Part shown: piece after piece, positions 1 through 11,110 of the stretch
Position numbering within the stretch: position 1 is the first letter of the stretch
Layout: each line of letters begins with the position of its first letter
Assembly (NCBI GenBank): GCA_001599715.1
Contig: BCHU01000013.1
Location: 744,001-808,000, forward strand
From: Phaeotremella fagi
Lineage: Eukaryota; Basidiomycota; Tremellomycetes; Tremellales; Phaeotremellaceae
Reading direction: 5' to 3'
Length of the DNA: 64,000 nt
Notes under the pieces: model-generated
Seen by the model: only the letters and a program-made list of their open reading frames with translations
The model's database searches: none
What the model was told of the DNA's origin: nothing
Position numbers and translations under genes: made by a program

Positions 1-1
1 A

Positions 2-184
2 CATGTAAAAGCATTCAACGATATGGTTCAACCGGATGCACGGGTAGCTTTGAAGAGGAAACAAGGTTTGGCATCTTTGGAGACGGAGGAGAAAAGTACA
101 AGAGCTTCGGGTAGGATTAAGAAGCAACCTTTGACATATTGTGAGACGAAGAAGAGAAAGGCGAGAATTGTTTTAAGGGGATGA
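2..184 (+). CDS. Hypothetical protein, 3' end only (tandem copy A)
   Basis: Only the last roughly 60 codons are in the window, open from the left edge to a TGA at 182-184. The tail is basic and lysine-rich (VALKRKQG, GRIKKQ, TKKRKARIVLRG), compatible with a nuclear localisation signal. It aligns by eye with the C-terminus of the next gene: HVKAFNDMVQPDARVALKRK here against YMKLFEDTIQMDARNVAVKRK there. The two are therefore tandem paralogues on the same strand about 340 bp apart. I do not recognise the family, and no catalytic motif is visible. Confidence 0.7.
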   Translation, partial: HVKAFNDMVQPDARVALKRKQGLASLETEEKSTRASGRIKKQPLTYCETKKRKARIVLRG

Positions 185-526
185 TAATGGCGGAGTTGAT
201 TTCGTTGATTGGAGATGACGATGGGAGGATATTGTATAAAACGATGATTCAAATCGATTTGAGTTAAAGCTAGTCCACTTCAATAAGAGTAACCATGTAT
301 GTGTATTTGAATATGTATTCGATAATCCAAATAGACATATATAATTTGTTGGAGTTTAGATCAAAGATCAAAGATCAAACAAGTGCACCCATTGATGTAG
401 GTCTCTCCCACACACAGTGACGCACGGACGTTTCAAGTCAATCATAATTCCACATTCAACAGGAATTTTCTTTTCTTCGCTTCTCTTCTCCTTTCTTTGA
501 TTCATCTTCACTCCAACACGAATCAA
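185..526. other. Intergenic spacer between tandem copies
   Basis: No coding sequence seen. The first ~170 bp (3' flank of copy A) resemble the 3' flank of copy B at 1675-1800: both carry a CGATTTGAG/CGATTCGAG block, TATGTATTCGATA and TTGTTGGAGT in the same order. The end is pyrimidine-rich (TTTTCTTTTCTTCGCTTCTC), as expected of a promoter or leader for copy B. Confidence 0.5.
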
Positions 527-1674
527 ATGAATCCCGATAACGATAACATTCTGGAATGTTTCCAGAATCTAGATTCCGATGATATTAGTAACATATACAA
601 AGCCATCGTTGACGTAGTAGGGTGAGTGAGTGATGGGGCAAGCTGAATGAATGTTCGTTTACAGAAGATCAATCTTTCTCAAAGACGGATACTTTTATCT
701 GTACTATCTAATCAGGAAAGGAGAAGATGATGGGGATGATGAGTCTCTGCTAAGAAATTTCTCGTGGTAAGTGTTAGGTCTACTCGTGCAAGGTAATTGA
801 TTGTACAAGTACAGTAAGTCGTCTAAAATATAAATCATAGGCACCCGATCAAAAGATACCTTGTTGAAACTTTTTCATTAAACTCCAAACTCCCTATCGC
901 CGATCGAGATAATCTTTTGGAAGGTTTCGAAGAGCTAGGTGGTCGACCGGGATTTAGTAAATCAGAGACGAAAGAACAGTTGAAGAAAAGGGTTTGGAGA
1001 GGGTTCGACGAAGAAAATGCTTTCGTGGCTAAATTCTACATTTTGGAGGATAGATCAGAAAGGTTGAGTGGGGACTATGGTTGGGTGGTTTATACTTCTG
1101 GTATAGATACACTTTATCATGAACTTTTGTTGGATATGTTGAAGAGTAGAACTGGTGGAGTTATTGACAAGATCAATAAGTCACTGTACGATGATCCACC
1201 TTTCATTGGGTAAGTACTCGCTTCCGTTGACTGATTGATTGATCATTCAATTGTTTACAGTAAAGCTTATCATATTAATTCAAGATCTCACTTTGTTCAT
1301 GTTTGATTTCTACAAAGTCCTTCAGAAGGTGGTAAATGGTAAGCGAGAGCGAGACGCCTACTGTACAACATCCACTAAGATCTATCTACAGGATAACACT
1401 CAAGAGATCAGAGAAAGCTTCGAGATACGGGATGATATATAATCTCCATGCTTTACATCTTTGTGGATCCATCTTCAAGAAGACTGATACGACGTATTTC
1501 TCATTTTTACGATCTGTCTCTCAACAAGGTTCACTGCGGTATATGAAGTTGTTTGAGGATACGATTCAAATGGATGCTCGAAATGTCGCTGTCAAGAGGA
1601 AAGGACGTTTTGAAAGTTTCGAGAAAGGGAAGGAGAATGTTAGAAGTGATCGACCGACAAGAAAGAAGAAGTAA
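527..1674 (+). CDS. Hypothetical protein (tandem copy B)
   Basis: Five exons read from splice sites: 527-621, 665-766, 841-1209, 1318-1338 and 1392-1674. They total 870 nt, a 289-residue protein starting MNPDNDNILECFQNL. The start is the first ATG after a CT-rich leader, and all phases agree. The third intron (1210-1317) must use the TTTCTACAAAG acceptor; the nearer TTTACAG at 1260 would put a TGA in frame. This leaves a 21-nt exon encoding PSEGGK. The C-terminus is basic (VAVKRKGRF, RPTRKKK). No known domain, signal peptide or membrane segment is visible. Its only recognisable relative here is the upstream partial gene. The function is unknown; it may be lineage-restricted (inference). Confidence 0.65.
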
Positions 1675-2266
1675 AGGCCGTATATAACGATGTATTCATA
1701 TCGATTCGAGTTGAAGATAGTGATTCAAGAAGGGTATTCGTTGTGTATTTATATGTATTCGATATTTCATAAACATAAGTATATAGATTGTTGGAGTAGG
1801 TGGAGGAGGAGGAGCACTCTCACTTATGAGGATGGTTTTGACTATTAAGGTTTACTGGATACGCACACGTGCGATATTTATTAGACGTCGTTTATTTCTC
1901 TTTTCATTTCTTCATCTTTTATTTGTAGATACTCAACATCCATCCATTGGATCGACTACCCCTCAAACGACTGATCATTCCTCTACCTACCCAAGTCCCA
2001 TCTTTCGTAAAATTATCCATAAATCATTAAAAGTCCAAATCCAGTAAATCAGTTCGTCTCGATTAATAACAGCAACCCTGAATTCAATATCTATCTATAT
2101 CTTTATTTATATCTCATTCGGTACAACATCATCTTAGCATCCACAACATCTATTTCATCCACTCCCCCTTCTACCGTAACGATCCTTGCAACCCTTGATT
2201 CAATGGTCGCAACCAACACATCATCTAGACTGAACGCATGAAAACAAAAATCGCCATTCGACCAAA
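1675..2266. other. Intergenic, promoter side of the cyclin gene
   Basis: About 590 bp with no convincing gene. It begins with the 3' flank shared with copy A (TATGTATTCGATA, GATTGTTGGAGTAGG). It ends in AT-rich sequence with TATCTATATCTTTATTTATATC, followed by the cyclin leader. Short open frames here lack coding character. Confidence 0.4.
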
Positions 2267-4057
2267 ATGTTCGATCCATCAACCTCAACTCCTAACCCAG
2301 ACTCCGGTCATGAACCTGGACCATCGACACCATCAACTCTACCAGAACTACCATGGGCGTTCATAGATTGTCCAATCGATACACTAGTGACCTTGATATC
2401 TCACATGTTAAATCTATTGATTCAACACAACGATCAAGTCGTCCTTACACCCGACGCATTAACTAGATTTCATTCAAAAACTCCTCCTGGTATCTCTGTC
2501 ATTGATTATCTAAAACGTATAGTAAAATACACTAACATGGAGGTAAGCCTTTCACCTTTCTTTTCTATTTTGGATTGATCACTAACAGAGTTTTCCAGAA
2601 AATCCCCCTCCTTTCACTGTTAGCTTATATCGACGTCACTTGTTTAGCTTTACCTACTTTTACACTTTCTTCGTTAACCGTACATCGTTTTTTGATAGCT
2701 GGTGTTTGTGCTGGATCGAAAGCCCAATGCGACGTGTTTTGTACCAACGCTCATTATGCTAAAGTTGGAGGTATAAAGACTGGTGAATTGAATGCTTTGG
2801 AAAGGGAGTTTTTGAGAGTCACGGGATGGGCTCTTTGTGTGAGTGATTTACAGTTTCGTCAAAACAATCAACTAATATTTTTTTCAGTGTAACGCAGATC
2901 TACTTCAACGATATTACACATCCCTCATCCGTTCACACGGAGGTTATACCCAAGCAGCCGCACCCGAAACCCTACCATTCCTTCAATTCCCCAGATCCCT
3001 CTCGAAACCAACATCTCCAGCATCGACATCATCATCTCTCCAAAACACTGACGGTGACGAAATGATGTTAGCCGACACAAGCGTCAACGAACCTACAGAG
3101 GACGTTTCAATGGATGTAGAGCCTAATATTGAGGACAACGATGAAGAGGACGAGGAAGAGGAAGACGACGACGATGATGGAAGAAGTGAGAAATCAGGTG
3201 TAAAAGATGAAGATGGAAGAGTTAGGAAGACACGTCGAAAAAATTTCGATGGTGGTCAGGAGAAATTGTATCGTAAAAGATCTAGAAGTTCTTCGCGGGA
3301 TAGAGAGTTGAACGGAAGGAGTCATATACCGGGTACCACAACCAGCAACAGCCATCATGATCAGAGTCAGAATCAGTATCAGAACCATAACGACTCATCA
3401 TCGTCTCAATCAAATAATCAATCCAATCAACATTCACAAACTACACAAGCAGGATCCACGGAAATCATAAAATTAAATTCCGATGGGATGGATATTTCCA
3501 ACGATTCCGCAAAGCATTCAATATTATCAGGAATAACCATCCCTTCAGATCAACATGACGTTCCCAAATCCCCAAGTTCATCAAATAGACCCTCATCGTC
3601 GCGCTCGTCAATCCATTCCGTCCCAATCTCACCCCATTCATTCTCTTCGACGAAATCATCACATTCAAGAGTTTTGTCAATGACTAGTACGCCCAGATTA
3701 GCTGAACCGCAGGTCGATAGAACCAGCGTCGTTGGTCATGGTGTACAATGGGAAGATGGGGAGAAGGAGACTGTTGCGACGGATGAGCGGGTTTCGGGTC
3801 AATCGACGGTATCGAAGGGAACAGCTAATCCTAACCCTAACCCTCATCCGAAATATCTTAAAAATCTGGTTGGCGGTTTGTTCAGACGGAAATCACAGCT
3901 TAACGTGTCGAATCAGACTTCAACGCAGTCTGAATCGTCTTCACGGAATTTGGCGTTGAACTCTGGTAGTGGTCAGAATCAGGATGGCGGTAGCGGCAGC
4001 GGTAGCAGTGGGATACCGGGATCTTCTAGACGATATCATGAAGAATTAACTGGATAA
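2267..4057 (+). CDS. Pho80/PCL-type cyclin with long acidic and Ser-rich tail
   Basis: Three exons, 2267-2542, 2599-2838 and 2888-4057, give 561 residues. The N-terminal third reads as a PHO80/PCL cyclin (PF08613): ISVIDYLKRIVKYTNMEK, LTVHRFLIAGVCAGSKAQCD, LNALEREFLRVTGWALCCNADLLQRYYTSL. The first intron lies inside the fold and the second falls within WALC/CNAD, which fits the family's FLxxLxxxL...YY pattern. Such cyclins activate Pho85-class kinases in phosphate, glycogen or cell-cycle control. The remaining ~360 residues are low complexity: a run of D/E near residue 255-270, then Ser/Asn/Gln-rich sequence with many SP sites that could be CDK targets. The subfamily (PHO80 versus PCL6/7) cannot be decided from this alone. 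Confidence 0.85.
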
Positions 4058-4263
4058 TCTTGTATTGTGGATATACACGTACTTACATATATGCATTGTA
4101 TTTAACTTGGGATTGATTGTTTGTTTGGACATTTCATGGACGATCGTACTGATTGTACCAAATTCACTCTTACATACACATAAAATACAAAGTCTACATA
4201 TTGTCAAGTACTTGTACAGTACATGATATTTCGGTGACAGGGTGTCATGAACACCAGTGTTTC

Positions 4264-5557
4264 TCAGATCTGTTTTAAAACTTGCATTTCCTCTTCGTAA
4301 GCCTCCAAATCTTTCTGAAACCCTTCAACCAAGCTTTGTTTATCTGTCAAACACTCCAAGTCGAGAAAATTAATGAATAATTTACTCTCCGCCTCTAACG
4401 GTAGACGGTAATACTGAGATCCGAATTGAGAAGCGTGAACGATATGTTTCATAACATGACAATCGTTGATTAGATGTTCTGGTTCCCTACGGTGTTTTTA
4501 TGTCAAACCACTGTTTTGTCACCTTTGTAACAAAAATCTCACCACCTGCCAGAAAAGGGTGCATTCAATTCAGATGTTCGAATGAGATACCAAGGTTCAA
4601 AACCTTCGTTAACTTCTGTTCGGATATATGCTTTTCTAGGACTTGTCAGTAAAGGATGGAATACAATTTGACTATGCAACTGTGCTACCCGACTCACCCA
4701 AAAAGCTTAATCTCCCTCAACAGTTCCATCGTGTATTCTATGCGAAGGGTATATTCTGGAATCCTTGGCTCTTTTGTGATTTTAGATTGAGCAGTGATGG
4801 TGTTCAAAGGATGATCAGAATTGATAGCGATGTTTAAACGGCTGAGGAAAGTTGGGAACCAGTTCAATGCTTCTTTATCGGAGTACAGGATATAGCCATG
4901 TTCTGTTTTTTGACGGAGATTCATACCCAAAGCTTTGAAAATGAATTCATTCTCTTCATCAGCTGTTAAGACGAATGCCGATTGAGAAGTAGTTCCATCT
5001 CTGTTTGCGATCCTTGTATGTTCCAGGAGACAAGTTGACAACCGACCATCAAAGCTTTCTTCGACGTTGTGGAATAAGACAGTAGCGTTTTGATACCTTT
5101 GAAAGTTCAGTCAACAGCTGCCTCGAAAATCACTTACCACTTTGCACTACTGATGGTACTCTTTCTTGGATGAATCAAGTAATACTCGGTGTAGTGCTCA
5201 TAATTATTGGGTGTACCAGCTGTCTTGACAGCAATGTAACTTAGGAATGGTAAGTAAGTGAAGATCAAATGATTGAGTCAATGAACTCACCCGACAATTG
5301 ATCTCTTTGCACCCCACAGAGCTTCGGCTGTTGAAGATAATATAGTATCTGTAGCGAAACCGATACCGATCTGACTTCTTCTTGTGAGAGTCATTACGTA
5401 TAGATAAAAATGTAACAACTTCAAGAGTGACAGAGAATGAATATGTTTGATGGATGAAAGACGATTGAAGAAATGAAATAATATCTTGCCACCACTCGAG
5501 TAGTTCGCCACGGAGAATGTGAATGAGCAGCACCAGCAGATTCTCATCTTCTATCAT
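4264..5557 (-). CDS. Hypothetical protein, multi-exon, N-terminus uncertain
   Basis: The C-terminal exons are clear. They read AGTPNNYEHYTEYYLIHPRK, then YQNATVLFHNVEESFDGRLS through LREIKLFG, then PRKAYIRTEVNEGFEPWYLI, then EPEHLINDCHVMKHIVHAS to the stop at 4264. Introns have GTGAGTC and GTAAGTG donors and keep frame. The last exon carries an acidic, coiled-coil-like end (EGFQKDLEAYEEEMQVLKQI). The first coding exon is not settled: ATG at 5557 opens with MIEDENLLVLLIHILRGELLE, but I could not find an in-phase junction to the exon ending at the GTGAGT donor near 5290. No domain is recognised. It lies head-to-head with PEX5. Confidence 0.5.
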
Positions 5558-5668
5558 CTGCCATTTACTTTTCTACCGTATATCTTACCAGTACTGTGTC
5601 TATCGATTGAAGCTCATAGAATCGTTTCAAGTTCCATCTTCTTCTATAGATCAATCGTCGCAGATACC
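5558..5668. promoter_or_regulatory. Compact divergent promoter, hypothetical gene / PEX5
   Basis: Only about 110 bp separate the proposed starts, so the two genes must share promoter sequence or overlap in their leaders. No specific factor site is identified. Confidence 0.4.
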
Positions 5669-8133
5669 ATGCAGTCTCTAATAAATGGAGCTGATTGTTC
5701 GACCAGCTCCAACCCGCTTAATCAAGTTCTCAAACGGGAGACGGTCGATAACAGTCTTTTCAGGGTGAGCTAGCTGACCAATACAGAAAGAGTCTGGAGA
5801 TTATCAAGCTGATATTTGATCAGGATCGAATAGCAGGTTCAAGTTCAGGTTCAACCTCCCAACTACCTTTCGGACCTGTTATTCGTAATCCAGAAATCCA
5901 ACATTCTTTACATGTCAATCAAACTCCACACCCCTTCAATCTTTCCCATCTATCTTCTGCTTTATCAATATCTCAAAATCGACTATCACCTCAACCAGTA
6001 GCTCAATCTCATAATCTAGATTCAGATTGGAATAGATTACGATCTCAAATACCTGCAAATCAAAGATTCAATCATCAACATACATCTTCACCGTTCACTT
6101 CTGAGTTCTCACAAAACCAACTCAATCGTAACGGAAACTCACATTCAGGATGGGCAGATTCATTCACAGAAGGGAAAGGGAAAGGACGAGCTATAACCTC
6201 AGATACACCTTCACCAATACCTCAACAGATGTATACCAATCAACCGTACATGTCTCAAATGCAACCTTTTCAATCAAGATTTCAACCAATGTATTCACAA
6301 TCACAGATTCCGTTTGGTCTTGATAATTCTCAAATGTCGGTACCGGTGATGAATGGGGGTATGAGTGAAGCGGCGCTGAAAGAGATGGAAGAGGCTTTTG
6401 AGAGTGCTTTGAAAGATGCTCAGAATCAGACTGCTGCTGAAATGGAAAAGGGGGAGGAGATCGAGGAAATTGTTAGAGAACCGAAAGGCGATTTGGAGGC
6501 GTATGTTTTAAATCTCGACCCACAAGTCTCAAACACTAACATTCAAGTAGCGTTTGGGAAAGTCTTCGTCCTGAAGCTGAAAGATTGAGTAAACTTGCTG
6601 AATGGGAGAGCGATTTTTCACAGGTATGTTTTTAGATCTGAAAATCACGATGCTGTGTCTAATTCAAAACCTTCAAGTTTACTTCTGGCGAAGATGATAC
6701 GTTCGATATACTGAATGAGAGTCTGAATAGGGATGATATTGGTCAGACAGGATTGGATGAGCAACTGCATTTGGATGGGGAATATCCATACGCTGTGGAG
6801 AACAGGGGTCAACAACCATATGATCTTGGTAAGCACTCAATCAAGTCTTCAACTGACAGATGTAGCTTCCAGCAATCCGTTCCAAACTCTCTCTCCATCA
6901 GAGGCATGGGAGCAAGCTAATCAAATTTTAACTTCTGGAGGATCGCTGTCGGATGCTGCTCTTCTGTTGGAATCTTTTATCAATACAGCTCAAGCGAATG
7001 ATTATAACACTTTGTCAATCACACCAGTTCATGCTTGGTCTTTACTCGGTCGAACTCAAGCTATGAACGAGAAAGAAGAGAAAGCCATGTCAGCTTTTGA
7101 ACAGGGACAAAAAGAACTGACAAAGGGAGATTTCAATAACCAACAGCCTGCCGGAGAAATGTTGACGGTAAGTGCCATTTTCAGCGACAAGATACATATC
7201 ACGGAAACTAACAACCAAATAGAATCTAGCGATCTCCTACGTTAACGAATCACTAGATCTGGAAGCGTTGACTACACTACATCAATTCCTCCAAATCTTG
7301 CATCCTACCTATGCAGGACCTATCCCAACAAGATCTCAAATCACCGAATCAGCATCCCCCTGGGAATTGCATCAAACAATGACGAATTCATTCCTTAACC
7401 TAGCTAGGGAACAATATACCAGAAACGGTCAGGTCGATCCAGATGTTCAAGTTGGGTTAGGAACTTTATATTATATGATGGGTGAATACGATGACGCAAG
7501 AGGTTGCTGGACGGCTGCACTTGGTGAACGACCTAATGTACGTCTCCTTATACGTCCGTTGAGATCTTGTTGACGTTTTGTAGGATTATCTACTATGGAA
7601 TAGATTAGGAGCTACTTTGGCTAATGGTGGAAATCCAGAGGAAGCTGTTGACGCTTATAGAAGAGCTTTAGAACTTCGACCGACGTTCACGAGAGCGATC
7701 TTTAATCTTGGAGTGGCGTGTAAGTTTGTTCAGCTGATCAGAGGACGGAATTCAAAAGCTGATCACATGAACGCTAGGTTTGAACATTGGAGTTTATCGA
7801 GAAGCAGCTGAACATTGTGAGTCGAGTCTTTGGATCATCATGGATTAATCGCTAAATGGCCACTCAAACCATAGTCTTGGCCGCACTCTCGCTTCATCCT
7901 GAGACATCTGGTAACGAAGGTGAAACCAAATTAGGTGGAAGTAACGATTCAATAACGCTTTGGTCCACACTTCGCAGATCCCTTATAGCTCTGGTGAGTT
8001 GTGCCACTACATCGTCTCTACTTTGAATGACAACTGACAATCCAATCATTGAAAGGATTTACCTGCTCTAGCGAATCTTGCTCAACCAGGTTCAAATCTT
8101 GAAACCTTCCGTAAAGCCGGATTCGAATTTTAA
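5669..8133 (+). CDS. PEX5: Peroxisomal targeting signal 1 receptor (PEX5)
   Basis: Ten exons: 5669-5764, 5824-6500, 6548-6623, 6678-6828, 6866-7167, 7223-7537, 7584-7719, 7778-7816, 7875-7993 and 8056-8133. They sum to 1989 nt (662 residues). PEX5 binds PTS1 (SKL-type) cargo in the cytosol and cycles through the peroxisomal docking complex. The N-terminus has the conserved cysteine used for export ubiquitination in GADC (residue 10), followed by NPLNQVLKR. WxxxF-type docking motifs are WADSF (about residue 142) and WESDF (about 277). The C-terminal half is [74 protein letters not shown]. Its stop is 47 bp from the convergent MSD1 stop. Confidence 0.95.
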
Positions 8134-8180
8134 AGTCATAGGCTTTATGTATAACAAATGCATCGTTGTTGTAAAGATTA

Positions 8181-10899
8181 TCAAGATTTGGTTGATGACA
8201 AAGAAGTTAATCCGTATCCCTTCAAAACCTCTACAGAAGATTCTGAAGGACTTTTGAAAACTGGATCATAACCTGTACCCGTTTTTGGGAAGGCTATAAC
8301 GTCCCTTATTGATTTGGATTCACAGAGTATAGCTACGAGTCTATCGAAGCCTAAGATTGGTCTATCAGCACTTTCACTCACGTAAGAGGTAAGATAAAGA
8401 AATTACTTGCCTAAGGCTATCCCTCCATGTGGTGGTGCACCATATCGAAGAGCTTGCAATAAATGACCAAATCTATTGATCTCGTTTTCATCAAGCTAAC
8501 GCCCAAGCATCAATAATTCGCACAAAACATCAACAAAGACAGAAAAACCTACCTGTAAAACATCTTTCAGAACGTATTCCTGTAAATTGGCATCATGGAT
8601 CCTAACACTCCCACCCCCAATCTCCTGACCATTCAAGACAAGATCATAATGTTGACCTCTGACGTTATCGATTTTACCGTTTTTAAGATCTTCCAGATCC
8701 TCCGCCATGGGTGCTGTGAAGGGATGATGAGAAGATGAATATCTACCTTTGGACAATTCGTTTTTGTCTTCATCTGCTTTGGTGAATAATGGGAATTGGG
8801 TTATCCAGAGGAAATGCGGTTGTTTGGGGAGTTGTAGTAGTCCTTTCAAGAACGGGGGTCAGATTTGGGATTGATCTAGGACTGTACTTACCTTTCGACA
8901 CTAATTCCTCCATTATCTGTATTCTAAGTCTACCTAAATGTGTCCATCCACCCTGTAACACTCGTCAACACAGAACATTACGAGATATCAATCTTCAATA
9001 CTCACTTCGGCGATTTTCTTTCTTCGAGATAGCCAAACTACATCACCTGGTTGGACACCACCTGGTCTACCAGCTTCTGGAGTCAACTTCATAGGGAGAG
9101 TGAGAACAGATTCGTTAGGCCATGTAAGTATGTTCTCAGGAGTTATTTTCACGTAGTCAACCTGAGGTCTGTTAACAAAACCATTGACCGATAGCTAAAC
9201 ATCATACGCACAAATGAGTTATCACCAACTAAAGAGCCTGGGTTCAAACCTTTGGCTTGTGATGCTGGTGTTATCATGTATTCAACTGTTGAGATTGATT
9301 GATCCAAGAGAATTTTATCTAAATCATCATCTGATAATGTTGGGTAGTAACCAATTGGTAAGGTCTATTGGAGATATTAGCCTTTCTCTAAGTGACCAAT
9401 GGATAAAACTACTCACATACATCTCGAATCTGGTATCAGGTTTATCGGAACCGTACTGTATGATTGAATCAGCCAAGTCATGTGTAAATTCAAAGAATAA
9501 CTTACAACATCCATAGCAACGTCGTAAGGCATGACTCTGAACCAACCCTCCAGGTCAACACCTTTAATCTCTTTCCAAATACGTTTAACAAGACCCTCAA
9601 CAACATCCCTAACTTGACCACCACCAATAGCCCAAGTACTTCTCATTTCCGTTGTCCCAGATGCAGCGGAACCATCGACGAAAGCCATCTCCAGATCAAT
9701 CTGCGTAAATTCAGGTTGTCGATCTTTACGTCCGTCCTCATCACGGAAACATTTAGCTAATTGGAAATATTTCGGTATGGATCCACTGGCGATTAAAAGT
9801 TGTTTGGGCTGTTGAGGGGATTGAGGTAAGGCGTAAAATTTCGGTTCGGTAGATAGAGAGGTCGATGAAGTGGTCGTTCTAGTGGGTACTAGGAATTCTC
9901 TGGCACCTTCAGGCGATGAATTTAGTAGAACGGGTGTCTCAACTTCAGTGAAGCCTTGAAGTGATGGTATTATCAATCACAATTTCGGTCTGATGCGAGT
10001 GAAAAAGACTCACCTTGATCGTGTAGATGACATCGAACTAGATGAGCAACTTTACTTCTGGTTTTCAAATTATTAGCTAACTCTGTCCGCCGTAAGTCGA
10101 GATATCTATGTTGAGCTCGAAGATCTTCATTCGCCTGTGATGGGGGTTAAGCAAGAACCCTATAACAGTGAAGGACATACCAATTCGACATGGTTTGGAT
10201 AGAACGGTAATACTTTCTCAGCTGGATTTAGTAAAGTAACATTATCAATGTCGATTTCGATTTCATCAGCGGACTAAAATATGCACCAGTTCAGACTTGA
10301 ATTGATTTTAGAGTAGTTTGAACACGTACAGAAGAAGTAGAATTTTTGACCTTCTGTTTCCTAACCTTAACCGAACCTTGAACAAGAATCACAGATTCTA
10401 ACGGTAAACTCATCAACTGATCTGAAATTTCCTTGGATCTAGAAATAAGTTGAACAGAACCTGAAGAATCTCTTAAAGTGAAGAAATGTAGATTCTCGGA
10501 TGCTCTTCTATATTTATTGTTAATCACCGTTCAAATCCACATTGTAAAGAGGTACGCACCGTTGTGAGAAAAGCCATCCAGCTAGAACTACAGATTTGTC
10601 TTGAAGATTTATAGATAGTTGTTCACAGGTGTGTGTGATCCTTGGACGTGAACCTGGGTATACGGGGATCAGACATGGACTGGATTAAACAAGAAAAATA
10701 GATAAGTACCATGATGAGGTTCCAATCCGTCTTCTCTAGGTTTATATTTATTTATAGGTACAGTAGTTGAACTATTCCATCGTATCCTTGTCGATGTCGA
10801 GTTCAAGAAACTCGAAGTTGAAGGTGATAATTGTCTGATTGAACTCGATCTTGAACATATCTGACAGGACAAACTGAGAGCTCTTGGGGAGAGTCTCAT
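8181..10899 (-). CDS. MSD1: Mitochondrial aspartyl-tRNA synthetase (MSD1/DARS2)
   Basis: Charges mitochondrial tRNA-Asp. The N-terminus [20 protein letters not shown] is basic, Ser-rich and acid-free, a good mitochondrial presequence. An OB-fold anticodon-binding domain follows ([20 protein letters not shown]). Class II motifs are visible: [39 protein letters not shown], motif 2 [20 protein letters not shown] and motif 3 [16 protein letters not shown] bacterial-type insertion lies between motifs 2 and 3, as in the organellar/bacterial AspRS branch. The protein ends [20 protein letters not shown]. Motif 3 is split by a GC-AG intron (8351-8410; donor GCAAGT) between IAL and GFDRL; no GT donor there keeps frame. 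The gene is head-to-head with COQ9 and tail-to-tail with PEX5. Confidence 0.93.
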
Positions 10900-11110
10900 A
10901 CTCGAAGAGATGAATGGCCAAGAAAAAACTGGATTCTATCGATAAAATGAGATGGATTGATGAAATGACAAAGATAATTCCAAGTTTTTCCAACATTTAA
11001 CATTTCCAAACCTAAATTCCTAAATTTCGATTCCGTCCGAAGCTTTATCTAATCAGCGAAAGAAATTGACAACTCAGAGATCTATATCAACAACCAACTA
11101 ACCAAATATC
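10900..11110. promoter_or_regulatory. Divergent promoter MSD1 / COQ9
   Basis: A 211-bp spacer separates the two start codons. It is AT-rich, with an AATTTCGATTCCGTCCGAAG segment and an ATCAGCGAAAG stretch before the COQ9 leader. Both genes encode mitochondrial proteins, so shared regulation is plausible (inference). Confidence 0.45.

Noticed and set aside
1239..1442. Apparent frameshift or pseudogene in the tandem gene
   Set aside because: An alternative acceptor at 1317 and a 21-nt exon restore one continuous 289-residue frame, so a break need not be invoked.
3826..3848. Interstitial telomere as a chromosome-fusion scar
   Set aside because: It is short, in frame, and encodes an Asn-Pro repeat similar to other low-complexity repeats in the window.
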